Shown here one piece after another: positions 7,322 through 14,755 of a stretch of DNA of 20,469 bases. The translations under genes and the position numbers were made by a program. Location of the stretch: the IMG/VR virus record IMGVR_UViG_3300033143_001596, positions 1 to 20,469 of that record; one strand, 5' to 3'. Position 1 is the first letter of the stretch. Each line of letters starts with the position of its first letter. Below the pieces are notes generated by a model. That model was not told the origin of the DNA. It ran no database searches and saw only the letters and a list, made by a program, of their open reading frames with translations. This DNA is from a virus.

Positions 7322-7661
7322 TTACCCTAAAAGTTATTATTTGCCTATACTTCAAAGTTATATCCTCATACACCTCATAGTTTCGCACTCCTGCAGCATT
7401 AAAGGATGATCTTATAGCTGCTATCACCTCATCCTTAATAGCTACACTATCAGAATACTCTTTAGCAAATACATCTATCTGCACTTCCATATCTGAACTA
7501 TGTCTAATCCCACATAACCCTGCCTGTTCTGCATCGCCTATAACAGTATATACTACTGCACTATGTTGGGTATCCTGTGGCATTACTAATGGGTAAATCC
7601 TATTCGATACCAAAAATACACCATTCTTTAAAGCACTATATAAATCTCTTCTAAAACCCAT
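7308..7661 (-). CDS. Tail terminator / tail completion protein (DUF3168-like)
   Basis: A 117-aa protein with the profile of the DUF3168 (gp17-like) tail completion family: an N-terminal helix (RRDLYSALKNGVF), an early proline-containing strand (RIYPLVMPQD), a middle strand ending in QIDVFAK, a helix (AIKDEVIAAIRSSF) and a C-terminal strand (IITFRVNGYE). Such proteins form a ring that caps the tail tube and joins it to the head. The start has AAAGGGG six bases upstream and begins directly after the stop of the gp10-like gene. Its position after connector, closure and gp10-like genes follows the usual HK97-type order; what is unusual is that lysis genes, not the tail tube, come next. Confidence 0.82.
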   Translation of the reverse strand: MGFRRDLYSALKNGVFLVSNRIYPLVMPQDTQHSAVVYTVIGDAEQAGLCGIRHSSDMEVQIDVFAKEYSDSVAIKDEVIAAIRSSFNAAGVRNYEVYEDITLKYRQIITFRVNGYE

Positions 7662-8234
7662 CTAAAACCCCTTTTTCTCTAAATACTCACCTAATCTTTT
7701 AGCCATAGCCTGCTCTACTCCTGCTGCAGCTATAGCAGGTCTTAGGAAAGGTCTTGCTGTAGTCCACCATGCCGGATCACCATACCAATATGGACTGTCA
7801 CTTCTACCACTTTTATAGCTTGGTTTCTTTAGTGTAGCAGGTGCATAAGGTTCTTTACCTTTATAATCTCTATTTCCGTATGTACCGAACTCGATCCACA
7901 TAGCAGGATAGCATTTATAGTTTGTAGCACCTGCTTTACCTAATGCTACCTTTTCTTTTCTATCAGTTAATGCTTTTAAGGAATGCTCATACCCTGCAAT
8001 TACAGATACTTTAGATACGAATTTTTTTGAGGTTTTACGATTTTTTGCTTTAATGGATGCCCTCATACATGCCGGTGCTTTAGCTTTAGCTGCTTTCATA
8101 ACAACTTTAGCACCTGCAGTAAGTGTAACCCCTGTAGCATTCTTTTGTATCTTCATAGGTGCTTTGTCAAATCTATCTAACAGTTTCTTTAGCTCTTGTT
8201 TATCTATTGTTAAACTAAAACTCTCTACTGCCAT
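7662..8234 (-). CDS. HK97 gp10-like head-tail / minor tail protein
   Basis: A 190-aa, strongly basic protein of the HK97 gp10-like type, which helps head-tail joining or tail completion. The N-terminus has a helix pair containing DKQELKKLLDRFDKAPMKI and a basic Lys/Arg block (residues about 50-80: KAKAPACMRASIKAKNRKTS). The middle has the family hallmark WIEFGTYGNRDYKG, an aromatic plus [E]-F/Y-G-T block. The end has RPFLRPAIAAAGVEQAMAKR, the conserved PFLRPA motif. The gene has AGGGG six bases upstream of ATG and lies between head-closure and tail-terminator genes, as in HK97-type phages. It is cytoplasmic during assembly and likely a virion component. The family call is fairly sure; the exact step is not shown by sequence. 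Confidence 0.84.
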   Translation of the reverse strand: MAVESFSLTIDKQELKKLLDRFDKAPMKIQKNATGVTLTAGAKVVMKAAKAKAPACMRASIKAKNRKTSKKFVSKVSVIAGYEHSLKALTDRKEKVALGKAGATNYKCYPAMWIEFGTYGNRDYKGKEPYAPATLKKPSYKSGRSDSPYWYGDPAWWTTARPFLRPAIAAAGVEQAMAKRLGEYLEKKGF

Positions 8235-8243
8235 TTTAAACCC

Positions 8244-8591
8244 CTATGTTATTGGATGTGCATTATCGTGATCGTATTTTTCTGCTACATTGAAAGTTAA
8301 AAAAATATTTCTCTCTTCAAAGTTTACCGGAAACCCTATTAACTCAAATATCCTATTATCAAATACTATCCTCATAGTACTCTCGATCCCCTCAATGTAT
8401 CTGATCTTTATTTTATGTGTTTGGGTAGAATTTAGCTGCTTTTCTGCGAAATTCTCTCTACCTAATAAAGGTCTTATTTCTGCATAGGCATTAGCAAAAA
8501 GCTCATATCCTTTAATGGGTTCTCCTAGATCATCCGGTGCTTCGATATATCTCTGTATCTGCACCAAATGCCTTAGCTTTCCTGCTTTCAT
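8244..8591 (-). CDS. Head closure / head-tail joining protein
   Basis: A 115-aa protein matching the SPP1 gp16 / Phage_H_T_join family. It starts with MKAGKLRHLVQIQRYIEAPDDLGEP, close to the typical N-terminus in which a beta strand with RI/VxIQR is followed by a Gly/Pro turn. The central HKIKIRYIEGIESTMRIVFDNRIFELIG is the second family hallmark (…hxixiRy..gi...mri…g..y.I.g). These proteins form a ring under the connector that closes the head and holds the DNA. The gene overlaps the connector stop by four bases and is followed nine bases later by the gp10-like gene. The ribosome site is purine-rich but weak, so translation is probably coupled. Confidence 0.88.
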   Translation of the reverse strand: MKAGKLRHLVQIQRYIEAPDDLGEPIKGYELFANAYAEIRPLLGRENFAEKQLNSTQTHKIKIRYIEGIESTMRIVFDNRIFELIGFPVNFEERNIFLTFNVAEKYDHDNAHPIT

Positions 8592-9115
8592 ACTCTACTC
8601 TTCCAAATAGAGGGTAAAGCGTACTGTACCCAATCCGGCATGAATTTAGGTTCACCAATATTGATAGCTTCTCTATTCTCATACAGGTGTGCAGCATAAC
8701 GATATATGATCGTTACTAGATTTAGAGGTATATTATCTGTTGCTAAGTACCCTGCTTCAAATTCTAGGGTATCACCCTGTATAGGTATAGGGGTAACATA
8801 CCCTCTATGCTTATCTACAGTTTCTAATATATCTTCTGCTGCAGCATTCGTAAATACTACTGCAGATATATCCTGTCTTGTAGTGTTAAAATATCTTCTA
8901 TTCGTTTTGCATGTTTCATAGTCCAATATAGTTATTTTATACTTTGTCCTAAAAATATCTGTATCCGAAAAGATAGATATAGCATCTATAGCACCTGTAA
9001 GGTACATGAGGATGGGTTCATCTTCAAGGCTATGCATTATCCTAAGATGGTGTTTAAATCCTAGTAATAGCTCTGTGGGTACACCGGAATAGTCTATATC
9101 AGTTTTATCTATCAT
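8588..9115 (-). CDS. Head-tail connector (gp6-like adaptor)
   Basis: A 175-aa protein following the portal/CBM pair and preceding head closure: the position of the gp6-like adaptor, whose ring binds the portal. It is mostly helical at the start (ELLLGFKHHLRIMHSLEDEPILMYLTGAIDAI), as in connector proteins with N-terminal helices. It ends with LVTIIYRYAAHLYENREA followed by the WVQYALPSIWKSRV tail, the recurrent ‘YR-A-HLYENRE … P … Lx-IWKxRV’ pattern of this family. The middle is an unusual strand-rich insert of about 70 residues, making it longer than most (about 100). The ribosome site is AGGATAGC, overlapping the upstream stop region. The identification relies on the C-terminal pattern and gene order. 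Confidence 0.83.
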   Translation of the reverse strand: MIDKTDIDYSGVPTELLLGFKHHLRIMHSLEDEPILMYLTGAIDAISIFSDTDIFRTKYKITILDYETCKTNRRYFNTTRQDISAVVFTNAAAEDILETVDKHRGYVTPIPIQGDTLEFEAGYLATDNIPLNLVTIIYRYAAHLYENREAINIGEPKFMPDWVQYALPSIWKSRV

Positions 9116-9116
9116 G

Positions 9117-9986
9117 CTATCCTGCCTTTATTTGGGTTTTTAGGATCGTTACCTCATCAAAAAGCTCTTGTAATGCTTCTGTTACATCACTCTCGATAAT
9201 TTCTACATCACCCTTTTCACCCTTTTTACCCTGCTTACCTCTTTTTGTAAGTAGCTTCCATCCTTTAGATGGTATTGTAGTTTCCGGATCAGATGTTTTA
9301 AACCATGAGTTATCATTGAACATAACGATATTACCTTGATGGTACTCACCTTTAGGATCATACAATCCTTTATGCTCTATTTCTTTTGGCGCTTCTATAA
9401 TTAGTTGGTAGCTATGGTTTTTCCTTGATGGTGGGGTATCGTTATCATCCATAAGATTTAGCCATAGTGAATTATTCCATTTTACAAATACACCCCTATC
9501 TACATTTTCCATATTATAGTTTACTGCTTTAGGTAAAGTTAGCATCACCTCTTTAGCATCCACTTTTGCTATAGCACTTCCTAGATCATCTGCAGCTTTT
9601 TTATTTACTACTCCTATTTCTTTAATGAGAGATACCATATCAGTCTGATATTTTTTAATCTCATCTGCTGCAGCTTTTTTTACTGCTGCTACCTCATCCT
9701 TAAATTCTTTTCTGATCTCTTCAATGGTTTCTGCATTTGCTTTTGCAGTAGCCATGAGGGGTTCATCATCATAGGTTGCTGCCTTGATACCCTCTAAGAG
9801 TGCCTTAGCTGTATCTTCTCTCTTTTGTTCTGCTTCTGCGATTAATTCTAAAACTGCTGCATCATCATAGGGTGTAAACTCTTTTACCTGTATATCAATA
9901 GCATTTAGCTTTTCATTTACCGGTTTCAACTTTGCTACAATAAGATCACCTACATCTTTTATAAATTCCAATGCATTAAATTTCAT
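9117..9986 (-). CDS. Coiled-coil protein with CBM-like modules and a collagen-like repeat
   Basis: A 289-aa protein in four parts. Residues about 45-145 form a long helix rich in Ala, Glu and Lys, likely a coiled-coil stalk. Residues about 155-195 (VFVKWNNSLWLNL ... YQLII) and 205-248 (GLYDPKGEYHQGNIVMFNDN ... GWKLL) look like CBM5/12-type carbohydrate-binding modules. Residues 250-260 are a short collagen-like G-x-y run (GKQGKKGEKGD). A C-terminal helix follows. This arrangement of module plus Gly repeat occurs in phage structural proteins of unknown role near portals. The gene overlaps the portal stop by 11 bases and has AAAGGA before ATG. It may be a head fibre or decoration that touches glycans, but could also be an assembly factor; the call is on architecture, not on a proven family. 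Confidence 0.68.
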   Translation of the reverse strand: MKFNALEFIKDVGDLIVAKLKPVNEKLNAIDIQVKEFTPYDDAAVLELIAEAEQKREDTAKALLEGIKAATYDDEPLMATAKANAETIEEIRKEFKDEVAAVKKAAADEIKKYQTDMVSLIKEIGVVNKKAADDLGSAIAKVDAKEVMLTLPKAVNYNMENVDRGVFVKWNNSLWLNLMDDNDTPPSRKNHSYQLIIEAPKEIEHKGLYDPKGEYHQGNIVMFNDNSWFKTSDPETTIPSKGWKLLTKRGKQGKKGEKGDVEIIESDVTEALQELFDEVTILKTQIKAG

Positions 9987-11280
9987 TTGTATATCCTTTT
10001 AGTAAATCTTTTGCAGTATCGTTATCTATATCCCCTGCAGCTTCATCCTCTTTTTGTTCACCCTGTACCTGCCCATCCATAGTAGTACCCACTTTTACCA
10101 TTTGTGCTTGGAGATATATATCATCACCATGATCTTTAGGTTTTAACCCCTCTTTAGCTCTTGCTTCATTTGGAGTATAGATAGCACCCTGCACCCCTTT
10201 AGATAATCCATCCATTCTACTTTTAAAATCACTTCTCAAAAGATAGTCTGTATCAAAGTTTATAAACTCACCTGCAGGTAAATTAAATAGATCATTTAAA
10301 CTCTCTTCTATGTGATCTAAGATAAACCCTAACCCCGAACTGATCCAAAACTTCATAAGAGCTTCCACATTATTAAAAGTACTGTTATCCATAGAACCGA
10401 TCAAAGGCATAGGTACTCTAAATACAGATGCTATATCCATCTTACTCATTTTGTAAGTATTTATAATTTCTGCATCTACTGCACTCATACTCATCTTCTC
10501 AAACTTTAGTCCGTTTGTTAGAATAGGAATACCACCGGTATTTAAATCCTTAGTCTGTTCATTAAACCTCTCTCTTAGCTGTGTAGTTTGTTCACCTGTC
10601 AAAGTCATATCTGTAGTAACTACTCCGGATGGTCTTGACATATTGTTAAAAAACTTATTTTCATGCCCTTGAATAGAGTTACCGGTATCTACTGCTACCA
10701 TAGCTGCAGTTAATGAAGTGATCCCTATCAATGGGTGACTTCCTGTATGCATTTTTGTATGTAAAACATTCCTACTAGGTAGTAGCCTATCAATATCTAC
10801 CAACTCATTACCCTCTACAGAATAGTAAACATCTTTTGCATCTATAGAAACATAAGGTTGCATCTTCTTTTGTGGGTAAAGAGCTTCTATCTCATATCTG
10901 TTATTTCGTGTTGCTACTCCAAAACCGTTACCCTCTAAAAGTAGCTGCCTTACAAAATTTAAAAAGAAGTCTGATTTAGTTTGGAATGGATTAGGTTTCC
11001 TTAGCACCCTAGATGCTGCAGATGTAGTTACCTTTTTAAACCCACCCTCACCATCATCTTTAAAATGGTGTATGGGTAACATAGCTACAGTTTCAGATAT
11101 TGTACCTATACATGCTTCTACAGTAGTATTATCCCCTATAGCATCTACCTGTATATCTTTTTGCCAATAATCCCATGCAAAATTTTCCGGTGGGGTAGCT
11201 GTGCAGGTAGTAACACCCATAGGGTTAGATATACCCTGCAGGTTAAATGCTTTTGCTGCCCATCTTTGGATCAAGTTCAT
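9976..11280 (-). CDS. Portal protein, HK97 family
   Basis: A 434-aa protein of the length and pattern of HK97-type portals (Phage_portal). Twelve copies would form the DNA channel at one head vertex and bind terminase. Features in order: an N-terminal segment with VEACIGTISETVAMLPIHHF (early helix typical of the family), LRKPNPFQTKSDFFLNFVRQ, the LLLEGNGFGVATRNN turn, ENKFFNNMSRPSGVVTTDM, FRVPMPLIG and STFNNVEALMKFW (stem region), and a C-terminal NEARAKEGLKP motif before an acidic, flexible tail. The ribosome site AAAGGGG is well placed. It lies after, not before, the protease-capsid gene, an inversion of the usual portal-protease-capsid order. The call is secure on sequence pattern and neighbours. 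Confidence 0.94.
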   Translation of the reverse strand: MNLIQRWAAKAFNLQGISNPMGVTTCTATPPENFAWDYWQKDIQVDAIGDNTTVEACIGTISETVAMLPIHHFKDDGEGGFKKVTTSAASRVLRKPNPFQTKSDFFLNFVRQLLLEGNGFGVATRNNRYEIEALYPQKKMQPYVSIDAKDVYYSVEGNELVDIDRLLPSRNVLHTKMHTGSHPLIGITSLTAAMVAVDTGNSIQGHENKFFNNMSRPSGVVTTDMTLTGEQTTQLRERFNEQTKDLNTGGIPILTNGLKFEKMSMSAVDAEIINTYKMSKMDIASVFRVPMPLIGSMDNSTFNNVEALMKFWISSGLGFILDHIEESLNDLFNLPAGEFINFDTDYLLRSDFKSRMDGLSKGVQGAIYTPNEARAKEGLKPKDHGDDIYLQAQMVKVGTTMDGQVQGEQKEDEAAGDIDNDTAKDLLKGYTNEI

Positions 11281-11292
11281 ACTAACCCCTTT

Positions 11293-11985
11293 TTATGGTG
11301 TAGCTGCGATTATCGCTGCCTTTAGTGCTGCAATAGTCATATCTGTAGTATCTATTCCTAACCCCTGTGCTTCTGCGATTAATCTCTGTTTTTCAGTTGA
11401 TGGTGGGTTAGATCTTCCTGTAGTAACATGAACATAACCATCATCTAAAACTATAGTTAGTACTGCTGCATTTATGAATAGTGCTGCCAATGCCGGATCA
11501 TTAGAGCTATAACTTGCACTACTAGATGCAATCATAGGATAATCTGTACCCCCTACACTTAACAGTAGGTCTTGCATGTGTAAAGGTTTTGCATCAAATG
11601 CTACCCATGTTTCATTTTCAAAACTATCAATAGATACTACCTCTACACCATCAAAATCTGTATGATCTATACTCCCCATATCATCCTTACCGTACCCTAT
11701 CCATCCATCACCATCTGTACCACATGTTACTGAAAATGTAGCCTGTACCGGTTGTGCAGAATTATATTTTAATTGCTTATCTGCTATATCTGCAGGATCA
11801 ACTACACCACTTGGGGCATGGTAAAGTTTCCTAGTACCATCTTCTGCTAAATCTGCATTATCATCCATACATTCGTAAAGATGGTATCTTAAAGGCTTTG
11901 CTACGCTATCACCTACACCACCTGCATCTAGTAACCCTGTAACACCCTCTACACTCAATGTATAGCACCATATTTTCTTAGCCAT
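11293..11985 (-). CDS. Structural protein of unknown fold with C-terminal HeH/SAP-like motif
   Basis: A 230-aa protein between capsid and portal genes, not recognised as a whole. Residues 1-190 are rich in Gly, Asp, Ser and beta-type stretches, with three Cys (CYTLS, YECMDD, VTCGTD). The last 34 residues (TEKQRLIAEAQGLGIDTTDM ... AALKAAIIAATP) form two helices around a LGID turn, the pattern of HeH/SAP/LEM-like motifs often found at the ends of phage head proteins. A strong ribosome site, AAGGAG, lies seven bases from ATG. A 10-bp hairpin separates it from the capsid gene upstream. Position suggests a head decoration or capsid-stabilising protein, which is inference. A minor head protein or DNA-binding head component are alternatives. 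Confidence 0.6.
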   Translation of the reverse strand: MAKKIWCYTLSVEGVTGLLDAGGVGDSVAKPLRYHLYECMDDNADLAEDGTRKLYHAPSGVVDPADIADKQLKYNSAQPVQATFSVTCGTDGDGWIGYGKDDMGSIDHTDFDGVEVVSIDSFENETWVAFDAKPLHMQDLLLSVGGTDYPMIASSSASYSSNDPALAALFINAAVLTIVLDDGYVHVTTGRSNPPSTEKQRLIAEAQGLGIDTTDMTIAALKAAIIAATP

Positions 11986-12021
11986 GTATGAACTCCTTTT
12001 ATTTAGTTGATAGAACTACTG

Positions 12022-12045
12022 CAGCATCCTTAGAAAAGGATGCTG
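12022..12045 (-). terminator. Hairpin after the capsid gene, weak terminator or mRNA-end stabiliser
   Basis: A perfect 10-bp inverted repeat, CAGCATCCTT and AAGGATGCTG, with a four-base loop, lies seven bases past the capsid stop. On the transcribed (minus) strand it is followed by CAGTAGTTCTATC, so there is no U-run. It would not act as a strong intrinsic terminator. It may protect or trim the capsid mRNA 3' end, or reduce downstream expression. Confidence 0.55.
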
Positions 12046-12052
12046 TATAGTT

Positions 12053-14095
12053 TTACCACGCTACACCTGTGATAACCTGTACCCCACCTAGTCTTGAAAT
12101 ACTCCAATCCATACCTAGCTTAAATCTCAACGCTGTAGTATCTGTTTGAAACATACTTCTAACCGGTAAAGCTGTTACTGCACTACCATTACCAATAGGT
12201 TCTGCAGGGTTAGCCATAACTACAGTAGCTTGTGTAGAAACTTCAAACTGTGGTGCAAAATCTGTACCAAAACTCATAGCACGATCATCAATCAAAAATA
12301 CTACATCATCCGGTACATTTGTAGATGTTACGATAGTAAACCCATCTACTAAACCATCTTTTAGAGGATACTGCCCTAGTGCATTTGTTTTTCTTCTCAA
12401 ATGTCTTGAAATTTTAGGGTTCATTACAATAACCCCACTTTGTCCTAGCTCTACTGCACCCATACGATCCATAGCTGCATCCAAATCTGCTTCTATAGCT
12501 GCTATATCTGTACCTGTTGCTGCATTGATATTACCTGCACCTGTTGCTGTTGCATTTTGAAGTCCTGCAGGTCTAGGGTTAGGTAGTCCGGCTACTGCTG
12601 CATTGTCTAGGAATGCTGCATCAATAGCTTTTGCAGTATCTTCTAAAATATCAGTTCTTACAATCTGCTCTACATTTGGAGTACTTGATTTAAGAATTTC
12701 TGCAGTAAATGTAGTGATAACTGCCATTTTCTTAGGTGTAAGAGTTTGTGTTACAAATGCATCCTCTTTTACCGGAATTGGCTGCCCCTCACCTACGAAC
12801 CCACCGGAAACATCTGCGCCTGCTTTTCTAGCAGGAATGATAACCGATCTAGCTTTTCCAAACTCAAATTTACGCCCACCAACTCTACCATATACTGTCA
12901 TAGGGTATAGCGTTTCTAGGAAACTGTCATAACCTTGCTGTACTAAGTTACCTGCCCATTCTGCATCTGTTGTAGTTGCCGGATCAGTTGCAGCTTTTAC
13001 TAAGTCCTTTAGTCCTTTTGTATCTGCATAGTAAAGTTCTGCTGCAGCTACAGGTGATATTTTTGCACCAAATGCTTTAATAGTTGTTACGATCCCTTTA
13101 AATACTAAGCTCTTAGCTTCATCTTCATTTAGCTTCTCTTCTGCAGCTACTACAGTTTCTACTACACCACCTGCAGCTTTTACCTCGATAGCTTCAAACT
13201 GCTCAATTCTACCTGTTAGCGTTTTGATCTCATCTGAAAGTTCACTCATTTTTGCTACATCTGCATCTGATAAATCATCTTTTGCATTTAGCTTATTTAG
13301 TTCTGCACTCTTAACTGCCATTTTGCCCTGTGCTGCTGCAATTCTCTCTTGTATAGTCATAGCCTTAAATCCTCTTTTTATTGATTTTGTTTTTATGTTT
13401 AAGTTATTATCCCCTGCTTTAGTACTGCTGCAATCCCCATTCATGGTACATATTCGCTTTACCTCATCATTCGATAAATAACTAAACTCTTTTGCTAATG
13501 CGTTTTGGTTTGCCGGAATTGAAACTAAGCTACACTCAAATAAGTAGTTTTCGTCTAAGTCATAACCTCCAAAGGTGTTAGCTTTGGATTTTTTACTTCT
13601 AAACCCTACAGATACACTTTTTAAAATGTCCTGCTCTACTAATTTGTGAAGAGAGTTAATGAAGTCACTCGTACCCACTTCTGCTAATTCAAGATCACCC
13701 TGCAGCATCCCATCCTGTACCCTAATGTTTATCCATTTACCTACAGGGTTGGTATGATCGTGAAAAGCTAATACTATGGGGTTTTTGATAAAATCATCTA
13801 AATCCCAATTCTGCAATACTCGATCACCATCCCTATCTATATCCGGTGTACTGAATACAAAAGTTTTGCTGCTAGTTTTCTTTGTCTTAGTGTGTAGTTT
13901 TTTCTTATCCATGCTGTAATAATAGCATAAAGTATGATACTTTAACAATAACTCTTCAAGTCTATATGTCAAACTTCTAACCTTATCCGGATCACCTATA
14001 TTTTTTCTAATCTGAATAAGTAAGTTTGCTACCTCATCCTGCAGGTTTGTAAGATCACTTAATAGATTATTTATATTTAGGCTACTCTTACTCAC
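12053..14095 (-). CDS. Prohead protease fused to major capsid protein (HK97 fold)
   Basis: A 680-aa fusion. Residues 77-205 are a U35-type prohead protease: FSTPDIDRDGDRV (81-93), catalytic-region HDHTNPVGKW (112-121), SVSVGF with likely Ser162, and LFECSLVSIPANQNA (185-199). Residues 246-305 are a heptad-rich delta-like scaffolding helix (ERIAAAQGKM ... IEQFEAIE). The rest is the HK97-fold capsid protein (e.g. EFGKARSVIIPARKAG, MDWSISRLGGVQVITGV at the end). The protease would trim the delta segment after prohead assembly. Start GTG at 14095 overlaps the upstream stop; its ribosome site is weak, and residues 1-61 are an extra helical N-terminus. Met62 is an alternative start. Met246 (ATG 13360) has a strong internal ribosome site, so capsid protein alone (435 aa) is probably also made. 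Normally the two proteins are separate genes. Confidence 0.94.
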   Translation of the reverse strand: MSKSSLNINNLLSDLTNLQDEVANLLIQIRKNIGDPDKVRSLTYRLEELLLKYHTLCYYYSMDKKKLHTKTKKTSSKTFVFSTPDIDRDGDRVLQNWDLDDFIKNPIVLAFHDHTNPVGKWINIRVQDGMLQGDLELAEVGTSDFINSLHKLVEQDILKSVSVGFRSKKSKANTFGGYDLDENYLFECSLVSIPANQNALAKEFSYLSNDEVKRICTMNGDCSSTKAGDNNLNIKTKSIKRGFKAMTIQERIAAAQGKMAVKSAELNKLNAKDDLSDADVAKMSELSDEIKTLTGRIEQFEAIEVKAAGGVVETVVAAEEKLNEDEAKSLVFKGIVTTIKAFGAKISPVAAAELYYADTKGLKDLVKAATDPATTTDAEWAGNLVQQGYDSFLETLYPMTVYGRVGGRKFEFGKARSVIIPARKAGADVSGGFVGEGQPIPVKEDAFVTQTLTPKKMAVITTFTAEILKSSTPNVEQIVRTDILEDTAKAIDAAFLDNAAVAGLPNPRPAGLQNATATGAGNINAATGTDIAAIEADLDAAMDRMGAVELGQSGVIVMNPKISRHLRRKTNALGQYPLKDGLVDGFTIVTSTNVPDDVVFLIDDRAMSFGTDFAPQFEVSTQATVVMANPAEPIGNGSAVTALPVRSMFQTDTTALRFKLGMDWSISRLGGVQVITGVAW
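13358..13377 (-). promoter_or_regulatory. Internal ribosome site and ATG for the capsid protein alone
   Basis: Inside the fusion gene the minus strand has AAAGAGGA, nine bases from ATG 13360-13358 (MTIQERIAAAQ). This is one of the best ribosome sites in the window, and it falls exactly at the protease/delta-domain junction. It predicts two products: the 680-aa fusion in small amount and a 435-aa capsid precursor in large amount, giving the ratio a head needs. Confidence 0.72.
13919..13948 (-). promoter_or_regulatory. Possible promoter with 15-bp palindrome inside the protease gene start
   Basis: On the minus strand TTGTTA (13943-13948), an 18-base spacer and extended -10 TGCTATTAT (hexamer 13919-13924) precede Met62 (ATG 13912-13910). 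The spacer holds AAAGTATCATACTTT (13929-13943), a perfect 15-bp palindrome. It could drive a shorter protease-capsid mRNA under repressor control. The region is coding, so chance cannot be excluded. Confidence 0.33.
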
Positions 14096-14277
14096 TTTTT
14101 TACACCCCTACGATATTTCCTAATAGCTTCTGCATGTGTATCTGCATAGAAGATCACCCCTGCTACCTCATATTTGCCTTTTGATATAAACCTCGATCTT
14201 AGCATCATATCCATATCCTTGCATTTATCCACTTTTGGGAATATCTTATTTCTACCCCATCTTAAAAGTCTATTCAT
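14092..14277 (-). CDS. Small basic protein of unknown function
   Basis: A 61-aa basic protein (MNRLLRWGRNKIFPKVDK...; many Lys and Arg), not matched to a known family. The C-terminal part GKYEVAGVIFYADTHAEAIRKYRRG has a strand followed by a helix with an ‘A-x-THAEAIRKYR’ stretch, seen in several small phage proteins of unknown role. GGAG lies five bases before ATG. It overlaps the gene before by eight bases, and its TGA overlaps the GTG of the protease-capsid gene, so it may serve as the coupling reading frame for capsid translation. Net charge suggests nucleic acid contact, but that is inference. Confidence 0.62.
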   Translation of the reverse strand: MNRLLRWGRNKIFPKVDKCKDMDMMLRSRFISKGKYEVAGVIFYADTHAEAIRKYRRGVKK

Positions 14278-14458
14278 GCTTACTCCATTCTTTTAAATTT
14301 AGTTTTGAGAATACAATAGTTTTAACTATATCTCTATTGTTAATACCTCTGAATACCAAAAAGGTAACTCCAATAATATTTTCAATTCTACCTATATTCC
14401 CTTTTTTATCCTCGATCTTATCATTCACTTTGATATGAACTCCGTTTTTATCCTGCAT
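14270..14458 (-). CDS. Small beta-rich protein, KOW/SH3-like
   Basis: A 62-aa protein starting at ATG 14458 (MQDKNGVHIKVND). The frame is open further upstream to a Met at 14623, but those 55 residues are only the out-of-frame reading of the zinc-finger gene at 14448-14645. I chose the internal ATG, which overlaps that gene's stop, with AAAGG eight bases before. The sequence IKVNDKIEDKKGNIGRIENI, then strands (GVTFLVFRG, IVKTIVFS), fits a small SH3/KOW-like barrel seen in short phage proteins. No specific function is known. It forms part of a tightly overlapping string of accessory genes. Confidence 0.68.
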   Translation of the reverse strand: MQDKNGVHIKVNDKIEDKKGNIGRIENIIGVTFLVFRGINNRDIVKTIVFSKLNLKEWSKHE

Positions 14459-14645
14459 AGCGTAAACCTTTGGTGCTTTTTTGCTTCCTAAATAGATATT
14501 TGGTATCAATACCCATGCTAATAGGTTTTTTACCTTTATGGGCATTCTTATGAAAATTGGTTTTACAGATAGTGCTACATAAACTTGTATCATCTGCACT
14601 AAAAAAGTAAAACCGGCATACAATGCATAATCTTTTTTGTTTCAT
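14448..14645 (-). CDS. Small zinc-finger protein
   Basis: A 65-aa basic protein with four cysteines spaced as C7-x2-C10 and C23-x3-C27 (CIVCRFYFF...SLCSTIC), a likely zinc-binding knuckle, followed by a Lys/His-rich tail (KTNFHKNAHKGKKP). Short phage proteins with a CxxC...CSxxC pattern are common and often bind nucleic acid or a host protein. The start ATG overlaps the stop of the 37-residue membrane gene (ATGA), and its own end overlaps the next start. No specific role can be assigned. The cysteine pattern and the tight packing make it likely to be real. Confidence 0.68.
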   Translation of the reverse strand: MKQKRLCIVCRFYFFSADDTSLCSTICKTNFHKNAHKGKKPISMGIDTKYLFRKQKSTKGLRYAG

Positions 14646-14755
14646 CCAAAAAACTTAAATGCAAATATGTAACCGATAGTGATCCCAAATCCTACTGAAA
14701 ATGAAATACCTATAAAAATACCATTTAGTAATAGTGCATTATAAAATGCTTTCAT
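14642..14755 (-). CDS. 37-residue single-pass membrane protein
   Basis: A short gene between 14645 and 14752, found by translating the gap. ATG at 14755 overlaps the upstream stop as ATGA, and its TGA overlaps the next ATG in the same way. The protein starts MKAFYNALLLNGIFIGISF and is hydrophobic through to IGYIFAFKFFG, with one long membrane helix (about residues 7-33) containing Gly residues. Coupling on both sides and the lack of other coding in this gap support it. It could be a superinfection or lysis-related membrane factor, but nothing shows which. Confidence 0.62.
   Translation of the reverse strand: MKAFYNALLLNGIFIGISFSVGFGITIGYIFAFKFFG

Noticed and set aside
14270-14623. A 117-codon form of the small beta-rich gene starting at 14623
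   Set aside because: Its first 55 codons coincide with the zinc-finger gene in another frame, which has a cysteine pattern and coupling. The internal ATG at 14458 has a ribosome site.
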